DNA of 64,000 nucleotides from an uncultured Alphaproteobacteria bacterium. Its GTDB lineage: Bacteria; Pseudomonadota; Alphaproteobacteria; Methylaequorales; Methylaequoraceae. Positions within the stretch are counted from its first letter, which is position 1. The number at the start of each line of letters is the position of its first letter. Of this stretch, positions 45,971 through 54,391 are shown piece by piece. Location of the stretch: the NCBI GenBank assembly GCA_902618535.1, contig CACNAV010000001.1, positions 99,547-163,546 of the forward strand, in the 5' to 3' direction. The notes beneath the pieces are model-generated. The model worked only from the letters and a program-made list of their open reading frames with translations. It was not told the DNA's origin and made no database searches. Position numbers and translations under genes: made by a program.

Positions 45971-46579
45971 ATGAAGTCGGTAATTACAAAAAAAAATTTT
46001 CATAATTCCTTAGAGAAATCAATTACAAAAGAGGATGCCGAAAAAGCCGTTGAGACACTTATAAAATGGGCTGGGGATGATCCTTCGCGAGAAGGATTGA
46101 GAGAAACTCCTAAGAGAGTTGTAAAAGCTTTTAATGAATTTTTTTCTGGGTATAACGAATCACCTGATGATTATTTAAGTAAAACATTTGAAGACGTGCA
46201 GGGCTACGAGGATATTGTAATGTTAAAAGATATTTCTTTCCATTCTCATTGCGAACACCACATGGTACCGATTATTGGAAAAGCTCATCTAGCATATATA
46301 CCTACAAAAAAAGTTGTTGGTATTTCTAAATTAGCCAGAGTGGTCGATATTTTTGCAAAAAGACTTCAAACTCAGGAAACCATGACTCAACAGATAGCTA
46401 ATTGTATTGCAAAATCTTTAAAACCAAAAGGTGTTGCTGTTTACATTGAAGCTCTTCACCAATGTATGACGACGAGAGGAGTCCTTAAACCTAATGTATC
46501 GACAATTACTAGTTGCTTTCTTGGTGAATTTAAATCAGATAAATCACTAGGACAAAGATTCACAGATTTTATCAAATAA
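45971..46579 (+). CDS. folE: GTP cyclohydrolase I (FolE)
   Basis: This 202-residue enzyme makes dihydroneopterin triphosphate from GTP for tetrahydrofolate, and possibly for other pterin cofactors. DPSREGLRETPKRV (about residue 37) is the family start. The zinc site is FHSHCEHHMVP (about 93) plus the Cys in LHQCMTTRG (about 163). It is 3 nt upstream of hisI. Given the fhcA gene next door it could also feed methanopterin synthesis, but this is inference. Confidence 0.95.
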   Translation: MKSVITKKNFHNSLEKSITKEDAEKAVETLIKWAGDDPSREGLRETPKRVVKAFNEFFSGYNESPDDYLSKTFEDVQGYEDIVMLKDISFHSHCEHHMVPIIGKAHLAYIPTKKVVGISKLARVVDIFAKRLQTQETMTQQIANCIAKSLKPKGVAVYIEALHQCMTTRGVLKPNVSTITSCFLGEFKSDKSLGQRFTDFIK

Positions 46580-46582
46580 ATT

Positions 46583-47056
46583 ATGGAAATTATATTTACA
46601 AAAAGAACCTCAGTTGAGGAAGTAGAAGAAGGAAAAAACCTTCAACCTAAATTTGATGAAAATGGCTTAATACCTGTTATAACTATTGATAACGACGATA
46701 ATCAAGTCCTAATGCATGGCTATATGAATGAAGAGGCCTTAAAAGCATCCATTAAGACAAAAATGTCTCACTATTGGTCAAGGAGTAGAAAAAAAATTTG
46801 GAAAAAGGGAGAAACCTCTGGTTTTTTTCAAAATATTACTAAAATTCAGATTGATGATGACCAGGACTGTATTATTCTTTTCGTCAAACTTTCAGGAACA
46901 AAAGCAAGTTGTCATGTAGGTTACAAATCATGCTTTTATAGAGAACTTGAAAAAAAAGGTGGAAACTTTTCAACAAATTTAGTTTTTAATGAAAACGAAA
47001 AAGTTTTTGACCCTAACGAAGTTTATAAAGGTCTAGAAAACCCTACAAAACTTTAG
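46583..47056 (+). CDS. hisI: Phosphoribosyl-AMP cyclohydrolase
   Basis: This 157-residue enzyme catalyses the third step of histidine synthesis. The core has LMHGYMNEEALK (about 49), HYWSRSRKKIWKKGETSG (about 70) and DDDQDC with the Zn/Mg ligands, and CHVGYKSCFYR near 113. It lacks the fused HisE domain of some species. An N-terminal extension of about 25 residues precedes the core. folE-hisI adjacency occurs in other Alphaproteobacteria. Confidence 0.93.
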   Translation: MEIIFTKRTSVEEVEEGKNLQPKFDENGLIPVITIDNDDNQVLMHGYMNEEALKASIKTKMSHYWSRSRKKIWKKGETSGFFQNITKIQIDDDQDCIILFVKLSGTKASCHVGYKSCFYRELEKKGGNFSTNLVFNENEKVFDPNEVYKGLENPTKL

Positions 47057-47115
47057 AATTTCCTTTAATTTAAATTTTTTTTTTTGTATTATTAATTAAA
47101 TTTAACTTTTATTTT

Positions 47116-47120
47116 GGAGG
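47116..47120 (+). promoter_or_regulatory. Strong Shine-Dalgarno site of the aldehyde dehydrogenase
   Basis: GGAGG lies 7 nt before the ATG at 47128. Most genes in this window have no clear ribosome binding site because their starts overlap the previous stop. A full GGAGG here and at the PQQ dehydrogenase suggests strong translation of both. Confidence 0.85.
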
Positions 47121-47127
47121 AAATATT

Positions 47128-48645
47128 ATGGATGCTTCGATCCTAAACTACACAGTCAACGATAATGTTGGCGATTTCTTAAGTAAAGAAAAAAAACTAT
47201 ACATTGCTGGAAAATGGGTAGACCCTAATTCCGGAAAATCTTTTGACGTAGAAGATCCCGCCACTGGAAAAAAAATTGCCACTTGCTCTGCAGGTAATAG
47301 TAAAGACATTGACTTAGCTGTTAAAGCAGCTAGAAAAGCCTTTGATTCTGGTGTTTGGACTGATATGTCTAACAGCGAAAAAGGTAAAATTATTTGGAAA
47401 ATTGGAGATCTTATTGACAAACATGGTGAAGAATTAGCTCAACTTGAGTCTTTAGACAATGGTAAACCTGTAGCAGTTGCTGGAGCAGCTGATGTACCAC
47501 TTTCATCAGATATTTTTAGGTACATGGCAGGTTGGGCAACAAAAATTGAAGGAAATACAATCCCTTACTCTTGTTTATATACACCAGGTGCCAAATATCA
47601 TAGTTACACATTAAGAGAACCAGTTGGTGTTTGTGGTCAGATCATTCCATGGAATTTCCCATTACTAATGGCAGCATGGAAAATTGCTCCTGCATTGACT
47701 GCTGGATGCACAATTGTGCTTAAACCAGCAGAACAAACCCCTTTATCTGCACTTAGACTAACAGAAATTATTCATGATGCAGGCATTTTACCGGAAGGTG
47801 TTTTGAATGTTGTAACAGGTTTTGGTGAAGAAGCTGGTGCACCTCTTGCTGAACATCCAATGGTTGATAAAGTTGCATTTACTGGGTCAACCGAAGTAGG
47901 TAAAATAATCACAAAAGCTGCCTCTGGTAACTTAAAAAAAGTATCGTTGGAACTTGGAGGAAAGTCTCCTACAATTATCTTTCCAGATGCTGATATTGAT
48001 GCAGCTATCGCAGGCGCAGCTTCAGCTATATTTTTTAATCACGGTCAGTGTTGCTGTGCAGGTTCTAGATTATTTGCTCATGAAAAAGTCTTTGATAAAG
48101 TTTCAGAAGGTATAGCTAAAATTGCTGAAAACATTAAGGTTGGTCCTGGTATGGAAGCCTCAACAGAAATGGGGCCACTTGTTTCAGATGAACAATATCA
48201 AAAAGTAGCAGGATACATTGAATCTGGTAAGACAGAAGGTGGTGAAGTTATTGCCGGAGGTAATTATGATAATTCCTCAGGTGGGCATTTTGTTCATCCA
48301 ACGGTCTTTGCAAAAACAAACGCTGACATGACTTTAGTAAAAGAAGAAATTTTTGGTCCAGTTGTTTGTGCACAACCATTCTCCGACGAAAGTTTAGAGA
48401 AAATTGCAAACGAAGCTAATAATACTAACTTTGGCTTAGCTGCGAGTGTCTGGACTAAAGATATTAGTGTCGCTCATAAAATGGCTGCAAAAATTCGTGC
48501 AGGAACCGTTTGGGTCAACTGTCATAACATTTTTGACGCATCTCTTCCATTTGGTGGATACAAAGAATCTGGATGGGGAAGAGAAATGGGTCATGAGGTC
48601 TTAAAGAATTATACAGAAGTAAAGGCTGTAACAGTAAATCTTTAA
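47128..48645 (+). CDS. NAD(P)-dependent aldehyde dehydrogenase
   Basis: This 505-residue enzyme oxidises an aldehyde to the acid. It has PWNFPLLMA (Asn in oxyanion hole, about residue 172), KPAEQTPLSA (about 195), GFTGSTEVGK-type AFTGSTEVG (about 249), LELGGKSP (general base Glu, about 274) and GQCCCAGSR (catalytic Cys, about 308). The ALDH subclass looks close to betaine/acetaldehyde enzymes. The substrate is unknown; an acetate permease pair follows, so acetaldehyde to acetate is possible. Its strong SD and Ala/Gly-rich codon use suggest high expression. Confidence 0.94.
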   Translation: MDASILNYTVNDNVGDFLSKEKKLYIAGKWVDPNSGKSFDVEDPATGKKIATCSAGNSKDIDLAVKAARKAFDSGVWTDMSNSEKGKIIWKIGDLIDKHGEELAQLESLDNGKPVAVAGAADVPLSSDIFRYMAGWATKIEGNTIPYSCLYTPGAKYHSYTLREPVGVCGQIIPWNFPLLMAAWKIAPALTAGCTIVLKPAEQTPLSALRLTEIIHDAGILPEGVLNVVTGFGEEAGAPLAEHPMVDKVAFTGSTEVGKIITKAASGNLKKVSLELGGKSPTIIFPDADIDAAIAGAASAIFFNHGQCCCAGSRLFAHEKVFDKVSEGIAKIAENIKVGPGMEASTEMGPLVSDEQYQKVAGYIESGKTEGGEVIAGGNYDNSSGGHFVHPTVFAKTNADMTLVKEEIFGPVVCAQPFSDESLEKIANEANNTNFGLAASVWTKDISVAHKMAAKIRAGTVWVNCHNIFDASLPFGGYKESGWGREMGHEVLKNYTEVKAVTVNL

Positions 48646-48665
48646 GAACAAAAGTTAAATTTTTC

Positions 48666-48695
48666 AAGTCAGGCTATCTAATCATAGCCTGACTT
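48666..48695 (+). other. Perfect 11-bp hairpin between aldehyde dehydrogenase and yjcH
   Basis: AAGTCAGGCTA (48666-48676) pairs with TAGCCTGACTT (48685-48695) around an 8-nt loop. The tract before it is T-rich and the one after it A-rich, which is the reverse of an intrinsic terminator. It ends 7 nt before the yjcH ATG, so it could also affect translation start or protect mRNA ends. Confidence 0.75.
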
Positions 48696-48702
48696 AAAAA
48701 TC

Positions 48703-48972
48703 ATGAATAAAAATATTAATGGTAACAATTTAGAAAAATTAATCTTTTACTCAAATTTGATTAGCTATTCACTTTCGTTTATTGTACTAATTCTTTACTT
48801 TTCTTTTATACTAATATTAGGTTTTAACCCTGAATTTTTTCACAAAACCTTGCATGATTCATCAATTACATATGGTATTTTCTCAGGTTTATTTATTATA
48901 ATTATATCTATTTTTTTGACATTTATTTATGTTATTTTATCAAATTTATTTTTAGATAAATTAAGGAAATGA
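48703..48972 (+). CDS. yjcH: DUF485 membrane protein (YjcH-like)
   Basis: This 89-residue protein has two hydrophobic helices (about residues 18-38 and 62-82), as in YjcH/DUF485. In E. coli yjcH lies with the acetate permease actP, and here it overlaps an actP-like gene by 4 nt. The match rests on size, topology and context (FNPEFF between the helices). It probably assists the permease; its exact role is unknown. Confidence 0.75.
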   Translation: MNKNINGNNLEKLIFYSNLISYSLSFIVLILYFSFILILGFNPEFFHKTLHDSSITYGIFSGLFIIIISIFLTFIYVILSNLFLDKLRK

Positions 48973-50567
48973 ACCATTTTTTATTTCTTACCTTTTTGAT
49001 GTTTCCATTTTCTACAATGGCGTCTGATTTGAGTAGTAAAAATTTTGCTGCTTTAGTCTTTGGTATTTTTGTATTTATAACACTTTTAATAACATACTTT
49101 GCATCAAAGAAAAATTTCAATAAAAGTAACTATTACGCTGCTGGTGGAAAAATATCAGGTTTACAAAATGGCTTAGCTATTGCTGGAGATTATATGTCTG
49201 CAGCATCATTTCTTGGAATATCTGGACTTGTATTTTTTTCTGGTTTTGATGGTTTGATTTATTCAATAGGCTTCCTTGTAGGATGGCCGATAATTTTATT
49301 TTTAATCGCAGAAAAGCTTAAAAATTTAGGTAAATATACTTTTGCAGATGTAACTTCAACAAGGTTAACCCAATCTAGAATAAGAATTTTATCTGCTAGT
49401 GGAACTTTGGTCACTGTTATTTTTTATTTAATTGCACAAATGGTAGGTGCAGGCTCCCTAATACAAATTTTATTTGGATTACCATACTACTATGCAATTT
49501 GGATAGTGGGTTTACTGATGATTATTTATGTAAGTTTTGGTGGAATGATAGCTACAACATGGGTGCAAATTATAAAAGCTATTCTTTTAATCTTTGGGGC
49601 AACGGCTCTTGCAGTAATGGTTCTTAATGACTATTCATTTAGTATAAGTAAATTACTAGACGAGGCTAGTAATGTTCATCCAGAAAAAAAATTAATTTTA
49701 TATCCTGGGAAACTTATTACTGATCCAATATCTGCAATTTCGTTAGGAGTAGCTTTAATATTTGGGACTGCAGGCTTACCTCATATCCTAATGAGATTTT
49801 TCACAGTTCCAGATGCAAAAAGTTCAAGAATTTCAGCCTTCTACGCAACCACTTTCATTGGTTATTTCTATATTTTAACATTTGTAATTGGTTTTGGAGC
49901 TATCATTTTTTTAACCAATAATTATAGTTATATGGATTCCGATAACAATCTAATTGGTTCTAATAATATGGCTGCAATTCATTTATCTCATGCTCTTGGC
50001 GGTGATATTTTTTTAGGATTTATTTCGGCGGTGGCATTTGCAACTATTTTAGCTGTAGTATCTGGTCTTACTCTTGCCGGAGCATCAGCAATTGGAAGAG
50101 ATCTTTATGTATATGTAATTAAAAAAGGAAAAACTGACGAAAAGAAAGAAATTTTAGTTTCCAAAATTTCTTCAGTTTTTTTAGGAATAATTGCAATCAT
50201 CTTGGGTATAATTTTTCAAGGTCAAAATGTTGCTTTCATGGTTGGTTTAGCTTTTGCAGTTGCCGCTAGTACAAATTTTCCTATTTTATTCCTTACAATT
50301 TCATGGAAAAACCTTACTACAAATGGAGCGATGTATGGAGGGTTTATTGGCTTATTTAGTGCTTTAATTTTAGTTTTCCTTGGGCCTACTGTTTGGGTTG
50401 AAACCTTAGGGTTTGAAGATGCGGTCTTTCCGTATAAGTATCCCGGGCTCTTTTCAATGTCAATTTCATTTTTATCAATAATAACAATCTCATTAATTGA
50501 TAGGAAAAATAAGGATGAGAAAAAGTTTCAAGAATTAACCAAAAAATCATATTTAGAAAGTAAGTAG
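48969..50567 (+). CDS. actP: Sodium:solute symporter, cation/acetate type (ActP-like)
   Basis: This 532-residue transporter has about 13 membrane helices and a possible signal peptide (about 1-19), as in ActP. Typical SSS motifs are [20 protein letters not shown] (starting about 54), [16 protein letters not shown] (about 365) and [16 protein letters not shown] (about 262), which is specific for the acetate group. It would import short carboxylates such as acetate. It sits in the aldh-yjcH-actP stretch and is followed directly by a small HTH gene. Confidence 0.88.
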   Translation: MNHFLFLTFLMFPFSTMASDLSSKNFAALVFGIFVFITLLITYFASKKNFNKSNYYAAGGKISGLQNGLAIAGDYMSAASFLGISGLVFFSGFDGLIYSIGFLVGWPIILFLIAEKLKNLGKYTFADVTSTRLTQSRIRILSASGTLVTVIFYLIAQMVGAGSLIQILFGLPYYYAIWIVGLLMIIYVSFGGMIATTWVQIIKAILLIFGATALAVMVLNDYSFSISKLLDEASNVHPEKKLILYPGKLITDPISAISLGVALIFGTAGLPHILMRFFTVPDAKSSRISAFYATTFIGYFYILTFVIGFGAIIFLTNNYSYMDSDNNLIGSNNMAAIHLSHALGGDIFLGFISAVAFATILAVVSGLTLAGASAIGRDLYVYVIKKGKTDEKKEILVSKISSVFLGIIAIILGIIFQGQNVAFMVGLAFAVAASTNFPILFLTISWKNLTTNGAMYGGFIGLFSALILVFLGPTVWVETLGFEDAVFPYKYPGLFSMSISFLSIITISLIDRKNKDEKKFQELTKKSYLESK

Positions 50568-50831
50568 TTGTTTTTCTTTGACATAGATAACCCTAAACCA
50601 GAGGAAATTAAAAAATGGATGAAAATCAATAATTTAAATATTGAAAAAGCTTCAGAAATTTTAGGGCTAAGTAAAAGGCAATTTTCAAGGTTTCTTTCCG
50701 GTGAAACTTATGCAAAAAGAGTTCATTCGTTAGCTATGCAAATGGTATGGTTAATTAGCGAAAACAAACGAGAGTTTGATAACAAATTAGTTAAAAAAAA
50801 AGCAAAAAAAATATCAATTCCAATTAAATAA
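50568..50831 (+). CDS. Small helix-turn-helix protein
   Basis: This 87-residue protein begins with TTG directly after the actP stop; the next ATG (50619) would cut into the first helix. Residues 11-47 form an HTH of the xre/YdaS-like sort: EEIKKWMKINNLNIEKASEI, then LGLSKRQFSRFLSGE. A basic tail follows. It could regulate the neighbouring permease or act as an adaptor protein. It converges on a glycosyltransferase with a 1-nt gap. Confidence 0.65.
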   Translation: MFFFDIDNPKPEEIKKWMKINNLNIEKASEILGLSKRQFSRFLSGETYAKRVHSLAMQMVWLISENKREFDNKLVKKKAKKISIPIK

Positions 50832-50832
50832 A

Positions 50833-51750
50833 TTAGTCTTTGAAAAGTAAATAGTTCATTTTTTTATTTTCAAATCTTATTTTTTTCATAACGTCCAAAA
50901 TAAGACCACAGAAAAAGCTTAAAAATGATATAACAGAAAATAATCCTGCTAAAATCGCGGATGGAAGACGTTCCACTAAACCAGTTAGGTAAAATTCTTT
51001 AATTATTGGAATACCAACGGATAAAGATGATAACATAAAAAAAATACTTAAAATTGAAAAAAACAACAAAGGTTTTTCATCCTTAATAAGTATTAGAATT
51101 AACCTAAGTATTTTAATACCGTCTTTAAAAGTACTAAGTTTACTTATTGACCCTTCAGGTCTTGGTTTATATAAGCACTCAAATTCACCAACTTTAAACC
51201 CTTGTTCAAGAGCATGAATAGTTAACTCTGCTTCAACTTCAAACTCTTTAGAATTTTGAGGAAAAGTCTTTATGAATCTTTTTGAAAAAATTCTATATCC
51301 AGAAAAAATATCAGAAATGTCATTTCCAAATATAAAATTTACAAAACGTGAAAACATCTGGTTTCCAATTACATGTCCACGTCTATATGCAGATGGGTTG
51401 GAATGTACTCTTTTAGCAACCAGCATATCATATTTTTCTGTATGAAATGTATCAATTGTTTGTTTTATTTTACTAGTATCATAGGTATCATCACCATCTA
51501 ACATTACATAAATATTTGCATCAAGGTTATCAGAAAACATTCTTTTAACTACATTACCCTTCCCTTTTTTTTTCTCCAAAAAAACTTTAGCGCCATGTTT
51601 TTTTGCTTCTTTAATGGTATTATCAGTTGAGGAATTGTCGTAAACGATTATTTCTATATTTGAAAGACTTTTTTTTAAACCTTTAATTACTTTTCCTATT
51701 GTTGACTCTTCATTTAAACAGGGAATTTGAATTACAATTTTTTTTTTCAT
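50833..51750 (-). CDS. Membrane-anchored family 2 glycosyltransferase (DPM1/ArnC-like)
   Basis: This 305-residue enzyme begins VIQIPCLNEESTIGKV, with a DNSSTDNT loop (about 38), a DGDDTYD acidic motif (about 88) and a DIFSGYRIFSKRF stretch (about 147). Two C-terminal membrane helices (about 228-250, 265-285) anchor it. Such enzymes usually charge polyprenyl phosphate with a sugar. It starts with a TAATG overlap to yaaA. The sugar is unknown. Confidence 0.82.
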   Translation of the reverse strand: MKKKIVIQIPCLNEESTIGKVIKGLKKSLSNIEIIVYDNSSTDNTIKEAKKHGAKVFLEKKKGKGNVVKRMFSDNLDANIYVMLDGDDTYDTSKIKQTIDTFHTEKYDMLVAKRVHSNPSAYRRGHVIGNQMFSRFVNFIFGNDISDIFSGYRIFSKRFIKTFPQNSKEFEVEAELTIHALEQGFKVGEFECLYKPRPEGSISKLSTFKDGIKILRLILILIKDEKPLLFFSILSIFFMLSSLSVGIPIIKEFYLTGLVERLPSAILAGLFSVISFLSFFCGLILDVMKKIRFENKKMNYLLFKD

Positions 51751-52505
51751 TAAGATATAAAAAGTAGCTTATTACTCGATTCATCATAGGAATCAAATTT
51801 GAACCCTTCTTCATTAAATGCTTTAAGCTCTTCTACATCATCTAGTTTATTCATTATAATAAATCTAGCCATAATACCTCTATATTTTTTTATCATCATA
51901 CCAGGAGCTTTAAGTTTATTGTCTTTAAAAACTTTAAAATCAAAATTTATAACTTTAACATTTAAACTTTTTTGATCTATTGATTCAAAATATTCTTGTG
52001 AGGCTAAGTTAAATAAAAACTTGGTTTTAGTTTTTGATAAATCATTATTAAGACGAGATGTTACTTTTTTCCTCCAAAAATCATGTAGTGAAGTTCCTAG
52101 AACTGACTCAATTTTAGTACCCATTTCTAATCTATATGGCTGAATTAAATCTAGTGGTCTTAACAATCCATAGAGCCCTGAAAGTATTCTCAATCTATCT
52201 TGAGCAAAGGAAAGCATTTCTTTTGAAAATGATCTTATTGATAAACCATTAAAGGTATCACCGCTAAAAAGAAAAACTGCAGGTTTGAAAACATTATCAT
52301 GTAAACCGAAATCTTTGAATCTTTGTAAATTTAGTTCTGTAAGAGAATCACTTATATTCATTAAATTTTTTAAGTTACTAAATTTAAGTTTTTTTAATTT
52401 TCTAACCAAGGAATTAGTATCATTATTAAAAAAAGGTTCACTTAATTTTAATGAATAAGTTTCTGGAAGAATATTAAGGTTTTTTGCAGGAGAAATTATT
52501 ATCAT
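51750..52505 (-). CDS. yaaA: Peroxide stress protein YaaA (DUF328/UPF0246)
   Basis: This 251-residue protein starts with MIIISPAKNLN, the family hallmark. Internal signatures FSGDTFNGL (about 82), ILSGLYGLLRPLD (about 110) and the C-terminal AFNEEGFKFD complete it. In E. coli YaaA lowers free iron under peroxide stress. Its end overlaps the glycosyltransferase start by one base, which is not obviously functional. Confidence 0.93.
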   Translation of the reverse strand: MIIISPAKNLNILPETYSLKLSEPFFNNDTNSLVRKLKKLKFSNLKNLMNISDSLTELNLQRFKDFGLHDNVFKPAVFLFSGDTFNGLSIRSFSKEMLSFAQDRLRILSGLYGLLRPLDLIQPYRLEMGTKIESVLGTSLHDFWRKKVTSRLNNDLSKTKTKFLFNLASQEYFESIDQKSLNVKVINFDFKVFKDNKLKAPGMMIKKYRGIMARFIIMNKLDDVEELKAFNEEGFKFDSYDESSNKLLFIS

Positions 52506-52548
52506 GACTCCTATGATATAATAATTTTAGAAAAAAAATAAACTTTAA

Positions 52549-53022
52549 TTATTTAATCATAGCCCATTGCCCACTTTCTTGTCTGCACGCTGTACTGAAA
52601 GAATTTTTGGGAGTGCTTTTTGTAATACTATTTTTTAAATATATGTGCTCAATGAGTCTACAATTAGGGTTGCCATAATAACCTTTTATTTTCACAACAC
52701 CTTCATTTCTACTTTTTGGATTTTTCCAATATCCAGTACTTGTAGTTCCGTTGTTATCGTTTATTTCAAGAATTCTTAATGTCTCTTGTTTAAAATAATA
52801 ATTATCATCTTGGCCTATAAACTCTGCTAAATTTTCTCCTACTATTAATCCAATAGTTGAACCTACAGATGTTGTAAACAAATCACCATCTGAGAGATGA
52901 TAACCAATATAACCACCAGCTGCAGATGAAGATGTTCTAATAAGGTTATCTCTATTCAAGTTTGGAAGAGAGCACCCCGCTAAAAAAATACAAACATAGG
53001 ATATGAGGAATTTTTTAATCAT
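52549..53022 (-). CDS. Glycine-zipper lipoprotein, 17-kDa surface antigen type (paralogue)
   Basis: This protein of 157 residues has a lipobox IFLAGC (Cys at about 17), a glycine-rich segment (SSAAGGYIGYHL and SVGSTIGLIVGENLAEFIG) and the C-terminal pattern STACRQESGQW, shared with the lipoprotein at 30679-31149. ATG 53022 is chosen over 53046 because it gives a proper lipoprotein signal peptide. It overlaps the gene upstream by 8 nt. It is probably inserted in an outer membrane. Confidence 0.78.
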   Translation of the reverse strand: MIKKFLISYVCIFLAGCSLPNLNRDNLIRTSSSAAGGYIGYHLSDGDLFTTSVGSTIGLIVGENLAEFIGQDDNYYFKQETLRILEINDNNGTTSTGYWKNPKSRNEGVVKIKGYYGNPNCRLIEHIYLKNSITKSTPKNSFSTACRQESGQWAMIK

Positions 53023-53491
53023 TAAGATACCTTTCAATAAGTTCACTTCTTTCAGTGTTTAGGGATGAGGATTTATTAAAATTAAAATTGTTCCTTGATT
53101 CAATTGATTGAACTGAAAATGGTTTTTTTGCCATTTCAACATTAAAATCATTTAATAAGTTTAAATTTTCAATCTTTTCACCTACTGCATAGGCATCAGC
53201 ATTATATTTGTTTATTAGAAAATTATCTTTGTAAGCAAGGGGAGATAAATTATGTATGGAGTCAGGCATCAAACCAAGAGGTTCCATGAAGCCAGAATTA
53301 TATAACTGTTTAGCTACGTAACCTAATGAACCAACTAATGTGAAATACTGAAAAGTATAACTGAGACTTCTAATCTTAGAATCACCAATTCCAGCTGCAC
53401 CTTCTGAACCAAAAACTTCAGAAAACGCATTAGCTTTAACTGTCGAGCTAAAAAAAATACAAACTATTAGTGTTTTAAAAAATATTCTCAT
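53015..53491 (-). CDS. Hypothetical exported protein
   Basis: This protein of 158 residues begins with a signal peptide (about 1-20, ending VKANA). A hydrophobic, Gly/Tyr-rich segment (about 45-65, FTLVGSLGYVAKQLY) might be membrane associated. The rest is Asn/Ser rich. No family is recognised. ATG 53491 is chosen over 53509 because MRIFFKT starts a typical signal peptide. It is between two other small envelope proteins and overlaps the lipoprotein gene by 8 nt. Confidence 0.55.
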   Translation of the reverse strand: MRIFFKTLIVCIFFSSTVKANAFSEVFGSEGAAGIGDSKIRSLSYTFQYFTLVGSLGYVAKQLYNSGFMEPLGLMPDSIHNLSPLAYKDNFLINKYNADAYAVGEKIENLNLLNDFNVEMAKKPFSVQSIESRNNFNFNKSSSLNTERSELIERYLND

Positions 53492-53543
53492 TTCCATGTA
53501 CTGTTGCATCTATAAACGACAGAAAAAATTTATCTTTTAGAAA

Positions 53544-53852
53544 TTAATTTTTATATGAATGTAAAGCTTCAATTATCATTAACTTCTCTTGTATTGGCAT
53601 ACCCGAAAATTCATAGGAGTTTATTGTTTTTTTTTTGGAATTATAGTACTTTTCAATGACAATAGACTTTTTATTCATCTGATTTTCTTTATCTAAGGAC
53701 TTATCAAAATATTGATGATAAACAATCCCGGAACCAACCCCAATTAAAGACAATTCAAATAAGTTGAGTGACTTTGACCAAAAAGGCAAAAATAGAACTC
53801 CCAAAAAAAAGAACTTCGAGCTAAGTTTTAAATTTTTCTTTAATAAAAACAT
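53544..53852 (-). CDS. Hypothetical small membrane protein
   Basis: This protein of 102 residues has two likely hydrophobic helices (about 13-27 and 32-46), with LSLIGVGSGIVYHQYF in the second, and a charged C-terminal half. ATG 53852 has a GAGGT-like ribosome binding site about 8 nt upstream and is preferred over 53906. It may start a three-gene envelope operon down to 52549. No family is recognised. Confidence 0.5.
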   Translation of the reverse strand: MFLLKKNLKLSSKFFFLGVLFLPFWSKSLNLFELSLIGVGSGIVYHQYFDKSLDKENQMNKKSIVIEKYYNSKKKTINSYEFSGMPIQEKLMIIEALHSYKN

Positions 53853-53988
53853 AGTACTAACCTCGTTAGAGTAGTATAAACTAAAAAAAATATCAAGTTT
53901 TAACAATTATAGTTAAAAGTGACTTATTTTAAATATACAATCAAATTTTCATAAGTTAATTTTTTACTAAATAAGTTTAATAATCGAA

Positions 53989-54360
53989 ATGGAACATATC
54001 CTCGATATTTATGTAACTAACCTACCACCAAATATGAGAGGATTTATTTTTGGTTTTGTTCATGTAGGAATAATGTTGATAGGATATTACACTGGCTTAA
54101 GTATAAATCGTTTTGTTAAAATAGTTTCAAAAGGGTATATTGCAGGTATTTTTGGTGCTGTTTTTTCACATATTTTAGCTGATTTAATAGCTAGTTACCT
54201 TGACCCTCATATTCGTAGTATGATTCTAGGCATTGTAATTGGTGGATTACTTCCGTTGGCTTTAATTCCTTTTTTAGAAATTCTGATAAAGAAAAAAAAT
54301 AAACATCATATTGTTACTGGTGACCACGAGGATATAAAAAAAGATTTAGATTCACATTGA
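53989..54360 (+). CDS. Hypothetical integral membrane protein
   Basis: This 123-residue protein has three membrane helices (about residues 17-38, 48-70, 76-98) with glycines spaced along them, and a His-rich, charged C-terminal tail (HHIVTGDHED). No family is recognised. It is 31 nt upstream of the fucosyltransferase-like gene on the same strand, so a role in envelope glycosylation is possible but unproven. The divergent neighbour starts at 53852. Confidence 0.55.
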   Translation: MEHILDIYVTNLPPNMRGFIFGFVHVGIMLIGYYTGLSINRFVKIVSKGYIAGIFGAVFSHILADLIASYLDPHIRSMILGIVIGGLLPLALIPFLEILIKKKNKHHIVTGDHEDIKKDLDSH

Positions 54361-54391
54361 TGGATTGGCATAAAACTTGCCCATTTCTATT

